From contig SLNI01000120.1 in NCBI GenBank assembly GCA_007133115.1, positions 1-5,153 of the forward strand: a stretch of DNA of 5,153 bases, written 5' to 3'. Of this stretch, positions 1-4,936 are shown piece by piece. The position numbers and the translations under genes were made by a program. The stretch's first letter is position 1, and each line of letters begins with the position of its first letter. The notes under the pieces were generated by a model. The model was not told the DNA's origin. It saw nothing but the letters and a program-made list of their open reading frames with translations, and searched no databases. The stretch is from Thioalkalivibrio sp. (GTDB taxonomy: Bacteria > Pseudomonadota > Gammaproteobacteria > Ectothiorhodospirales > Ectothiorhodospiraceae).

Positions 1-912
1 GCGGCCAAGATCGTCAACAAGAAGATCAACAAGGCCGGACTGGTGGACATCCTGGGCGCGGCCGGCGCGGTCAACGTCCAGGGGGAAGACGTCAAGAAAC
101 TGGATGTCTTCGCCAACGATCACTTCATCGCCGCTGTCAAGGCTTCGGGTGAGGTCTGCGCGATCGCTTCGGAGGAAAACCAGGAGATCCTGATTCTCGA
201 TGACGGACTGTCCCGCGACGGCCATTACATCTTCTGCATGGATCCCCTCGACGGCTCCTCGAACATCGAGGTCAACGTCTCCGTCGGCACGATCTTCTCG
301 ATCTACCGGCGCGTGACCCCGGACGGCGAACGCCCCGATCTCTCGGACTTCCTGCAGCCCGGGCTGCGTCAGGTTGCGGCTGGCTACGTGATCTACGGAT
401 CATCGACGATGCTCGTCTATACCACCGGAAACGGCGTCGACGGTTTCACCCTCGATCCAGGCATCGGAGAATTCTGCCTGTCCCACCCCGACATCCACAC
501 GCCGGAGAACGGCCGGATCTACAGCATCAATGAAGGGAACTACGTCCATTTCCCGCCCGGCGTGAAGCGCTACATCAAGTACTGTCAGGAGATCGATCCG
601 GAATCAAGCCGACCCTATACCTCGCGCTACATCGGGTCGCTCGTCTCCGACTTCCATCGCAACCTGCTGCACGGCGGAATCTTCATCTATCCCGAAACCC
701 AAGCATCGCCCGAGGGCAAGCTGCGGCTGCTCTATGAGTGCAATCCCATCGCCTATATCGCCGAACACGCGGGAGGCAAGGCCACCAATGGTTCACAGCG
801 CACCCTTGAACAGGTGCCGGAAAGCCTTCACCAGCGCGTCCCCTTCTACGTGGGGTCGAGCGCGATGGTTGATAAAGTGGACGAGTTTCTTCGCCTATCT
901 GGTTCTTTGTGA
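1..912 (+). CDS. fbp: Fructose-1,6-bisphosphatase, class I (5'-truncated by window edge)
   Basis: Hydrolyses fructose 1,6-bisphosphate to fructose 6-phosphate and phosphate in the cytoplasm. It serves gluconeogenesis and, in autotrophs, the Calvin cycle. The frame is open from base 1 to the TGA at 910-912, giving 303 visible residues. The family is about 332-335 long, so only about 30 N-terminal residues are missing. The internal GTG at 43 is not the start, because family sequence continues upstream of it ([13 protein letters not shown]). Seen in the protein: the acidic metal-site segment ASEEN, the metal/phosphate-binding DPLDGSSN (bases 241-264), the NEGNY and [16 protein letters not shown] substrate-site blocks, and the active-site signature [13 protein letters not shown] (about 715-753), which fits the class I FBPase pattern. 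The C-terminal [11 protein letters not shown] block is also present. No frameshift or missing catalytic residue is visible. The gene converges on the hydrolase gene downstream. Class I identity is very secure; the promoter lies outside the window. Confidence 0.97.
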   Translation, partial: AAKIVNKKINKAGLVDILGAAGAVNVQGEDVKKLDVFANDHFIAAVKASGEVCAIASEENQEILILDDGLSRDGHYIFCMDPLDGSSNIEVNVSVGTIFSIYRRVTPDGERPDLSDFLQPGLRQVAAGYVIYGSSTMLVYTTGNGVDGFTLDPGIGEFCLSHPDIHTPENGRIYSINEGNYVHFPPGVKRYIKYCQEIDPESSRPYTSRYIGSLVSDFHRNLLHGGIFIYPETQASPEGKLRLLYECNPIAYIAEHAGGKATNGSQRTLEQVPESLHQRVPFYVGSSAMVDKVDEFLRLSGSL

Positions 913-930
913 ACGTGACTTTTTCGCACC

Positions 931-1029
931 TCTCCCCTCTCCCGCTTGTGGGAGAGGGGCCGGGGGTGAGGGCCGGGGCCGGGGCCTAGCGCCCCCTCCC
1001 CAGCCCTCCCCGCGAGCGGGGGAGGGAGT
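931..1029. repeat. REPIN-like inverted pair of GC-rich palindromic repeats
   Basis: The gap between convergent fbp and the hydrolase gene holds two related palindromic units in opposite orientation. Unit 1 has a perfect 10-bp stem (CCCCTCTCCC 934-943, GGGAGAGGGG 950-959) with a 6-nt loop, followed by a G-rich tail to about 972. Unit 2 begins with a C-rich arm (about 992-1002) and then an 8-bp stem (CCCTCCCC 1004-1011, GGGGAGGG 1019-1026). Reverse-complemented, unit 2 aligns imperfectly with unit 1 including its tail, so the whole block could fold as one long imperfect cruciform. A small central stem (GGGGC 981-985, GCCCC 991-995) sits at the axis. Similar CCCTCTCCC...GGGAGAGGG extragenic palindromes are widespread in proteobacteria. 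Placement between two 3' ends is typical of REP elements. Copy number in this genome cannot be seen here. Confidence 0.7.
934..959 (+). terminator. Possible hairpin terminator or 3' stabiliser after fbp
   Basis: A perfect 10-bp GC-rich stem with a 6-nt loop (GCTTGT) starts 21 bases after the fbp stop codon. No T-tract follows; the next bases are C and G runs. It is therefore not a canonical intrinsic terminator. It could stop transcription weakly, protect the fbp mRNA 3' end, or be only part of the extragenic repeat. A short run of five T lies before the stem (920-924), on the wrong side for fbp. Confidence 0.35.
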
Positions 1030-1064
1030 GGTTCGTTGCCAGGGGTGGCGGAAAGACCGGACCG

Positions 1065-1967
1065 TCAGTTCAGGAACTCCGCGACCGCTGCGGCGACATC
1101 ATCGGCGAAGAAGTCACGGAAGAAGTGATCGGCACCGTCGATCGTCACCGTGGTGATGTTGTCGCGGTCACCCAGGGCAGCCATGCGCTCGGGCAGGTCG
1201 GCCACCACGGTATCCTCGGATCCGATGATCACCAGGGTCGGGGTGCCGATGTCGCTGATCGCCGTGGGGGTGTCGTTATCCGGATCCGGACGGTAATAGC
1301 CCAGAAACGCATTGGGGGAGACATCGAGCGTCTCGCAATACAGGAAACGCACGTCCTTCAGCGTCGTTTCCGTCTGGTCCATGCGCAGCAGCTCGGTCGC
1401 CTGGTCCAGACGCACGATCAGGGGCATCCCGCTCTGGGTTTCGTAGCTGGCCGCCGCCTGCTCGGCGTCATGGGTCGAAGGGGCGATCAACACCAGCGCC
1501 CGTACGTCGTCCGGATTGGATTCGAGATGGAAGCGGGCGATCTGGTTGCCACCCCGCGAATGCCCCAGCAACGTCACCGGGCCGTACCCTTCCGCCTTCA
1601 ACCACCCCATCCAGGCATCCAACTCCGAAAAATGTTCGTCCAGCCCGTGGGTGATCGGCCGGTCGCATTCGAACATGCCTTCACGATCATCGATGCCAAA
1701 GCTCAGGTTCACCGAAAGGGAATTCAGCCCCTGCTCGGCAAGCAGATCCTGCACCGCGGCCATGGTCTCCATCCGGCCGTGCGCAAGCGTGCCGTGCAGC
1801 ATGAGCACCACGCCCTCGCCCGGATCGGACACGGCCTGCAGATGGCCCACGAGGCTCAGCCCATCGTGCTCGAGGGTCACCCGTTCGGCTGCCTGCAGGG
1901 TCAACGGGAACAGCATGCTCAGCAGCGTGAACAGGACAGCAACGGCGTACTTTCGGGAACGAGCCAT
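1065..1967 (-). CDS. Exported alpha/beta-hydrolase of unknown substrate
   Basis: A 300-residue alpha/beta-hydrolase fold enzyme. The start at 1967 is chosen because GGAGGT ends 4 bases upstream of this ATG. An in-frame ATG seven codons earlier (1988) would place that Shine-Dalgarno inside the gene. The N-terminus is a typical Sec signal peptide: MARSRKY, then a hydrophobic stretch of about residues 8-24, with likely cleavage near LQA/AE (about 26-27). The product is therefore probably periplasmic. Visible fold landmarks: oxyanion-hole LMLHGT (H58-G59), nucleophile elbow GHSRGG (Ser137), acid GSED (Asp252) and GADH (His281), in the correct order and spacing for a Ser-Asp-His triad. A lid-like segment lies between about 165 and 238. 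Cys101 and Cys211 are the only obvious cysteines and could form a disulfide. Esterase, lipase or peptidase activity are all possible; nothing in the sequence fixes the substrate. It converges on fbp and diverges from ettA, so it appears to be a single-gene unit. Confidence 0.88.
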   Translation of the reverse strand: MARSRKYAVAVLFTLLSMLFPLTLQAAERVTLEHDGLSLVGHLQAVSDPGEGVVLMLHGTLAHGRMETMAAVQDLLAEQGLNSLSVNLSFGIDDREGMFECDRPITHGLDEHFSELDAWMGWLKAEGYGPVTLLGHSRGGNQIARFHLESNPDDVRALVLIAPSTHDAEQAAASYETQSGMPLIVRLDQATELLRMDQTETTLKDVRFLYCETLDVSPNAFLGYYRPDPDNDTPTAISDIGTPTLVIIGSEDTVVADLPERMAALGDRDNITTVTIDGADHFFRDFFADDVAAAVAEFLN

Positions 1968-2104
1968 GAGGACCTCCGGGGTCGGCAAGGGGATACGCCT
2001 GTATAGACGGTCCAGACGCTCGATAATTTCATCCGGAAGCGAACCCGGCAGGCATGGTAGAGTCTGGCCCCCTTTCCTGACCCAACGCAGATCGAAGAGA
2101 CGCC
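1968..2104. promoter_or_regulatory. Divergent promoter region between hydrolase and ettA
   Basis: These 137 bases lie between two divergent starts and must hold both promoters. For ettA, an extended -10-like element (TG at 2055-2056, then TAGAGT 2058-2063) matches TATAAT at four of six positions, with no convincing -35. Toward the hydrolase, the minus-strand hexamer TATACA (2000-2005) could be a -10 about 33 bases before the ATG, again with a poor -35. The ettA Shine-Dalgarno is weak: GAAGAGA at 2094-2100, four bases before the ATG. No clear operator palindrome is seen. Confidence 0.4.
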
Positions 2105-3772
2105 ATGGCGCAGTACATATTCACGATGAACGGCGTGGGCAAGATCGTCCCGCCCAAGAAGCAGATCCTCAAGGACATCTACCTCAACTTCTTCCCCGGT
2201 GCCAAGATCGGCGTGCTGGGGTACAACGGCTCGGGCAAATCGACGCTGCTGCGGATCATGGCCGGGGTCGACACGGACATCATCGGCGAAGCGCGCCCGC
2301 AACCCGGAATCCGCATCGGCTTTCTGCCCCAGGAACCGCAGCTCGATGGCTCCAAGGACGTGCGCGGCAACGTCGAAGAAGGCGTCCAGCCGATCAAGGA
2401 CGCGCTCGTCCGGCTCGAGGCGGTCTACGCCGCCTATGCAGAACCCGACGCGGACTTCGACCAGTTGGCCGCCGAGCAGGCTGATCTGGAGGCGCTGATC
2501 CAGGCGAGCGACGGTCACAATCTCGAGCGCAAACTCGAGGTGGCGGCCGATGCCCTGCGTCTGCCGCCCTGGGAGGCCGACGTGAAGACGCTTTCCGGGG
2601 GCGAGCGCCGCCGCGTGGCACTGTGCCGGCTGTTGCTGTCCGCCCCGGACATGCTGATCCTCGACGAACCCACGAACCACCTGGATGCCGAGAGCGTCGC
2701 GTGGCTGGAGCGCTTCCTGCAGGAATTCCCGGGCACCGTGGTGGCCGTGACCCACGACCGCTACTTCCTGGATAACGTGGCCGGCTGGATCCTGGAACTC
2801 GACCGTGGCCACGGCATCCCCTGGCAGGGCAACTACTCCTCCTGGCTCGAGCAGAAAGAAAAGCGGCTGGCCCAGGAAGAAAAGACCGAGCAGGCCCGCG
2901 TCAAGGCGATGGAATCCGAGCTGGAATGGGTGCGCAGCAACCCGAAAGGGCGCACCGCGAAGAGCAAGGCGCGCCTGAAGCGCTTCGAGGAAATCTCCTC
3001 CACGGACTATCAGCAGCGCTCCGAGACCAAGGAGCTGTACATTCCGCCGGGTCCCCGCCTCGGTGACGTGGTGCTGGAAGCGAGCGATCTAGGCAAGGCC
3101 TTCGGCGACCGGTTGCTGTACCAGGGTCTGTCGTTCTCCGTACCGCGCGGAGGCATCGTGGGCGTCATCGGCCCGAACGGCGTCGGCAAGACCACCCTGT
3201 TCCGCATGATCACGGGCCAGGAAAATCCCGATCAGGGCAGCATCACCCTCGGTGACACGGTCCAGATCGCCTACGTGGATCAGAGCCGCGACGCGCTGCA
3301 GGACGAGAAAAGCGTCTGGGAGGAAATTTCCAACGGCCAGGATATCGTTCAGGTGGGCAGTTTCCAGATGCCCTCGCGCGCCTACGTCGGCCGTTTCAAC
3401 TTCAAGGGCTCGGACCAGCAGAAGCGGATGAAGGAGCTTTCCGGAGGCGAGCGCAACCGGGTCCACCTGTCCAAGGTACTGATGAAAGGCGGCAATCTTC
3501 TGTTGCTCGACGAACCCACCAACGACCTCGACGTCGAAACCCTGCGTGCGCTGGAAGAAGCCCTGCTCGACTTCCCCGGTTCAGCCATCGTGATCTCGCA
3601 CGACCGCTGGTTCCTGGACCGCATCGCGACCCACATCCTCGCGTTCGAGGAAGATGGCAACGTGACGTTCTTCGAAGGCAACTTCCAGGAGTACGAAGCC
3701 GATCGGCACGAGCGTCTGGGTGCGGCCGCCGACCAGCCGCACAGGATCAAGTACAAGCGGCTGGCCAGCTGA
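2105..3772 (+). CDS. ettA: Energy-dependent translational throttle protein EttA (ABC-F ATPase)
   Basis: A cytoplasmic ABC-F protein without membrane domains. In E. coli, EttA binds the ribosomal E site and gates the first elongation step according to ATP/ADP ratio. At 555 residues it equals the E. coli length, and landmarks fall at the same numbers. The N-terminus has the family's PPKK and FFPGAKIGVLG blocks. Domain 1 has Walker A GYNGSGKST (39-47), signature LSGGE (163-167), Walker B LILDEPTNHLD with catalytic Glu188, and switch His217. Domain 2 has Walker A GPNGVGKTT (356-364), LSGGE (445-449), LLLDEPTNDLD with Glu470, and switch His499. The arm insertion (about 95-139) and the charged, helical P-site tRNA-interaction linker (about 242-322, with KGRTAKSKARL) are both present. 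The conserved IKYKRLA tail ends the protein. These features separate EttA from Uup, YheS and YbiT. All catalytic residues are intact. It appears monocistronic: divergent from the hydrolase gene and convergent with the sHSP operon. Confidence 0.97.
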   Translation: MAQYIFTMNGVGKIVPPKKQILKDIYLNFFPGAKIGVLGYNGSGKSTLLRIMAGVDTDIIGEARPQPGIRIGFLPQEPQLDGSKDVRGNVEEGVQPIKDALVRLEAVYAAYAEPDADFDQLAAEQADLEALIQASDGHNLERKLEVAADALRLPPWEADVKTLSGGERRRVALCRLLLSAPDMLILDEPTNHLDAESVAWLERFLQEFPGTVVAVTHDRYFLDNVAGWILELDRGHGIPWQGNYSSWLEQKEKRLAQEEKTEQARVKAMESELEWVRSNPKGRTAKSKARLKRFEEISSTDYQQRSETKELYIPPGPRLGDVVLEASDLGKAFGDRLLYQGLSFSVPRGGIVGVIGPNGVGKTTLFRMITGQENPDQGSITLGDTVQIAYVDQSRDALQDEKSVWEEISNGQDIVQVGSFQMPSRAYVGRFNFKGSDQQKRMKELSGGERNRVHLSKVLMKGGNLLLLDEPTNDLDVETLRALEEALLDFPGSAIVISHDRWFLDRIATHILAFEEDGNVTFFEGNFQEYEADRHERLGAAADQPHRIKYKRLAS

Positions 3773-3781
3773 GCCACGGGC

Positions 3782-3885
3782 GAGGATCCGTCACCCCAAA
3801 GCGCCCCAGAGCCTCGCCCCCGGCGACCCAGCCAGAGTCCGTCACCGCAGAAACTCACCCAGAGCCCGTCACCCCGGAAACCGCG
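3782..3885. repeat. Degenerate 26-27-bp tandem repeats (about four units)
   Basis: The gap between ettA and the sHSP operon contains imperfect tandem units. Three start with CCAGAG at 3806, 3832 and 3859, giving periods of 26 and 27. A fourth, more diverged unit covers about 3782-3805. The shared core is CCAGAG(T/C)CCGTCACC followed by an A-rich GAAA-type end; the core is clearest in the units at 3832 and 3859. ATCCGTCACCCC at 3786-3797 repeats the same core in the first unit. The unit at 3806 has lost the GTCACC part. The last unit runs straight into the hairpin at 3871-3902. I see no start codon with a ribosome binding site or credible protein here. Function unknown; probably an extragenic repeat family. 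Confidence 0.6.
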
Positions 3886-3902
3886 AAGCGGTTATCCGGG
3901 GT
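3871..3902. terminator. 14-bp hairpin with GAA triloop between convergent genes; possible bidirectional terminator
   Basis: ACCCCGGA (3871-3878) pairs with TCCGGGGT (3895-3902). AACCGC (3879-3884) pairs with GCGGTT (3888-3893). A3894 is the only bulge, and the loop is GAA (3885-3887). The tip reads GCGAAGC, a sequence known for unusually stable small DNA hairpins. It lies 98 bases after the ettA stop and 31 bases beyond the second sHSP stop, so it could end both transcripts. No T-run follows on either strand, so a REP-like palindrome that also protects 3' ends is equally likely. Confidence 0.5.
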
Positions 3903-3933
3903 CCATCCCGCCCACAGCCGCCCGACCCTCGGG

Positions 3934-4314
3934 CTAAGCGACCTGCACTTCGATCCGTCGCGGCTGCGCATGCTCCAGCTTCGGAATCCGCAGTTTCAGC
4001 ACTCCATTCCTGAACTCGGCAGTGACCTTGTGCCCGTCGAGTTCCTTGGAAAGCGTGAACACACGCCGAAACCGCGGCAGGCTGACCTCGGCATGCGTGG
4101 CTTCCATGCCTTCGGGCGTCTCCAGCGCTACCTCGCCCTCGATACTGAGGCTGTCGGCCTCCAGGTGCAGGTGCAGCTGTTCCTTCGTGACTCCCGGGAG
4201 GTCCGCCAGCAGCGTGATCCCGGTGGCGTCCTCGAACACATCGACGGCGGGCAGCAGCGCGGCTTCGGAGATCCCGGCGGCTTCCGGAGTCCGGTTCCTG
4301 GTCTTGTCGTTCAT
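3934..4314 (-). CDS. Small heat-shock protein, Hsp20/alpha-crystallin family (second gene of pair)
   Basis: A 126-residue ATP-independent holdase, expected to bind unfolding proteins in the cytoplasm as part of an oligomer. A short N-terminal arm (about 1-20) precedes an alpha-crystallin domain at roughly 21-112. Family motifs: PAVDVFEDATGI at its start, ADLPGV (37-42), LSIEGE (56-61), the FRRVFTL strand, and the signature NGVLKLRIPK (103-112), the classic GVLxxxxP. The C-terminal tail has IEV (121-123), an I-x-I/V motif used to bridge dimers. The ATG at 4314 has AGGAGA six bases upstream. The gene starts 20 bases after the stop of the other sHSP, so the two are almost surely co-transcribed. 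No separate heat-shock promoter is seen in the 20-bp gap. Family assignment is secure; IbpA/IbpB orthology is not claimed. Confidence 0.94.
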   Translation of the reverse strand: MNDKTRNRTPEAAGISEAALLPAVDVFEDATGITLLADLPGVTKEQLHLHLEADSLSIEGEVALETPEGMEATHAEVSLPRFRRVFTLSKELDGHKVTAEFRNGVLKLRIPKLEHAQPRRIEVQVA

Positions 4315-4334
4315 TGCGTTGTCTCCTGTTCCGT

Positions 4335-4772
4335 TTACTCGACGCTGATGCGGCGCGGAAGCGCGGACTCGCGACGCTGGATGCTGACGTGCAGCACCCC
4401 GTCCCGGTAGCGTGCGCTCACCTGATCGGGATCGATATCGTCCGTCAGGCTCACCACCCGGCGGAAGCGGCCGGAAAAGCGTTCGCGAATATGCACGGTG
4501 GCCTTTGCGTCTTCTGCGGGGAGACTCGGGTCGCGTTCTCCGGAAACGATGAGCACGCCCTTCTCGAGCTGCACTTCAATCGCCGCCGGATCGATCCCCG
4601 GTGCGAACGCGTAGATCTCGACCGAATTCGGCGTCCCGCCGACATTGATGGCCGGAAAGCCGCCCCGGCCGAGCCCCCGGATGCTTGGAGACGTGCCCAG
4701 GGACGAACCCGTTTCCCGCTGCAGCCGATCAAGTTCGGCAAAGAGGTCGTGAGGAAAAAGCGATCGGTACAT
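4335..4772 (-). CDS. Small heat-shock protein, Hsp20/alpha-crystallin family (first gene of pair)
   Basis: A 145-residue sHSP holdase. The start at 4772 is preferred because GGAGGA lies seven bases upstream. An earlier in-frame ATG at 4787 overlaps that Shine-Dalgarno and has no good site of its own. The protein opens with MYRSLFPHDLFAELDRLQRE, an amphipathic N-terminal arm common in proteobacterial Hsp20s. The alpha-crystallin domain follows at about 41-132: FPAINV, YAFAPGID (54-61), LIVSGER (74-80), RERFSGRFRRVVSL, and DGVLHVSIQ (124-132). At the usual GVLxxxxP position the proline is replaced by Gln132, unlike the neighbouring paralogue. The tail ends RRISVE with an I-x-V motif (142-144). 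Substitutions at the proline position occur in Hsp20s, so this is not a broken gene. The two genes are clearly different in sequence, which suggests paralogues with separate roles or a hetero-oligomer. A sigma-32-like promoter and a putative thermometer leader lie upstream. Confidence 0.94.
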   Translation of the reverse strand: MYRSLFPHDLFAELDRLQRETGSSLGTSPSIRGLGRGGFPAINVGGTPNSVEIYAFAPGIDPAAIEVQLEKGVLIVSGERDPSLPAEDAKATVHIRERFSGRFRRVVSLTDDIDPDQVSARYRDGVLHVSIQRRESALPRRISVE

Positions 4773-4813
4773 AATGGAATCCTCCATTGAACGTGGGTCG
4801 GATGCCCCCGACC
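4773..4813 (-). promoter_or_regulatory. Candidate RNA thermometer in the sHSP leader
   Basis: Read on the minus strand, the leader has two hairpins. The first is GC-rich: GGTCGG (4813-4808), a 6-nt loop, CCGACC (4801-4796). The second is weak: AATGGA (4788-4783), loop GGAT (4782-4779), TCCATT (4778-4773), directly followed by the ATG at 4772. The Shine-Dalgarno GGAGGA (4785-4780) lies half in the stem and half in the loop of the second hairpin. A stable upstream hairpin plus a marginal 3' hairpin masking the ribosome site is the usual plan of ROSE- and fourU-type sHSP thermometers. I see no exact ROSE or fourU motif. The fold is visible; thermosensing is inferred. Confidence 0.5.
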
Positions 4814-4829
4814 GGGCCTCCTGCCTGCA

Positions 4830-4858
4830 CTATGGGGCTCGCCGAGGCGGCTTCAATG
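4830..4858 (-). promoter_or_regulatory. Sigma-32-type heat-shock promoter for the sHSP operon
   Basis: On the minus strand, CATTGAAG (4858-4851) matches the sigma-32 -35 core (CTTGAA type) at TTGAA. Thirteen bases later CCCCATAG (4837-4830) matches the -10 consensus CCCCATnT except for the last base. Spacing fits the sigma-32 range. A start near 4823 would give a leader of about 50 nt before the ATG at 4772, covering both leader hairpins. Placement in front of two sHSP genes strongly supports the call. Confidence 0.75.
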
Positions 4859-4859
4859 G

Positions 4860-4866
4860 CTTGAAA
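4860..4866 (+). promoter_or_regulatory. Sigma-32-like -35 element facing the J-protein gene
   Basis: CTTGAAA is a perfect sigma-32 -35 heptamer, oriented toward the J-domain gene and one base away from the opposing sHSP -35 region. A matching -10 is poor: the best candidate, CCTCGACT (4877-4884), shares only half of CCCCATnT and is slightly too close. Heat control of this gene is therefore suggested, not shown. The later TTGAAA at 4890-4895 has no better partner. Confidence 0.4.
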
Positions 4867-4885
4867 TGAAACGGGACCTCGACTA

Positions 4886-4899
4886 CCTGTTGAAACAGG
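4886..4899 (+). other. Small palindrome in the J-protein leader
   Basis: CCTGTT and AACAGG are perfect inverted arms separated by GA; as RNA this would be five pairs with a UGAA loop. It lies 37 bases before the ATG at 4937. It could be a weak leader hairpin or a regulator site. It does not cover the AAGGA ribosome site (4926-4930). Confidence 0.3.
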
Positions 4900-4936
4900 G
4901 ACGGGATCCGCCCCGCCCCGCGCGCAAGGAACCGAG

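Noticed and set aside
734..1156. Plus-strand open frame running from fbp through the intergenic repeat
   Set aside because: It is out of frame with fbp and reads through the palindromic repeats as Pro/Arg/Gly low-complexity sequence.
1125..2006. Long plus-strand open frame opposite the hydrolase gene
   Set aside because: It is the antisense of a gene with a full catalytic triad, signal peptide and Shine-Dalgarno. Its protein is rich in His, Gln and Arg with no recognisable domain, as expected for a shadow frame in GC-rich DNA.
1516..2484. Plus-strand open frame of 322 codons spanning hydrolase antisense, promoter region and the ettA start
   Set aside because: It crosses a divergent promoter and is out of frame with ettA. 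Its composition is Arg/Ser/Pro-rich low complexity, and no ribosome site supports it.
1919..2812. Minus-strand open frame of 297 codons opposite ettA
   Set aside because: Antisense of the well-conserved first ATPase domain of EttA, with no recognisable family. It also overlaps the hydrolase 5' end.
3720..4013. Possible small gene in the gap between ettA and the sHSP operon
   Set aside because: The reading comes from the tandem repeats and Pro/Arg-rich sequence, overlaps both neighbours, and has no ribosome site.
4314..4790. Plus-strand open frame opposite the first sHSP gene
   Set aside because: Antisense of a clear alpha-crystallin domain; no independent support.
4890..4918. Second sigma-32-like promoter (TTGAAA, then CCCCGCCC) before the J-protein gene
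   Set aside because: The -10 half matches only the C-run, which is cheap in this GC-rich stretch, and the start would leave almost no leader before the ATG.
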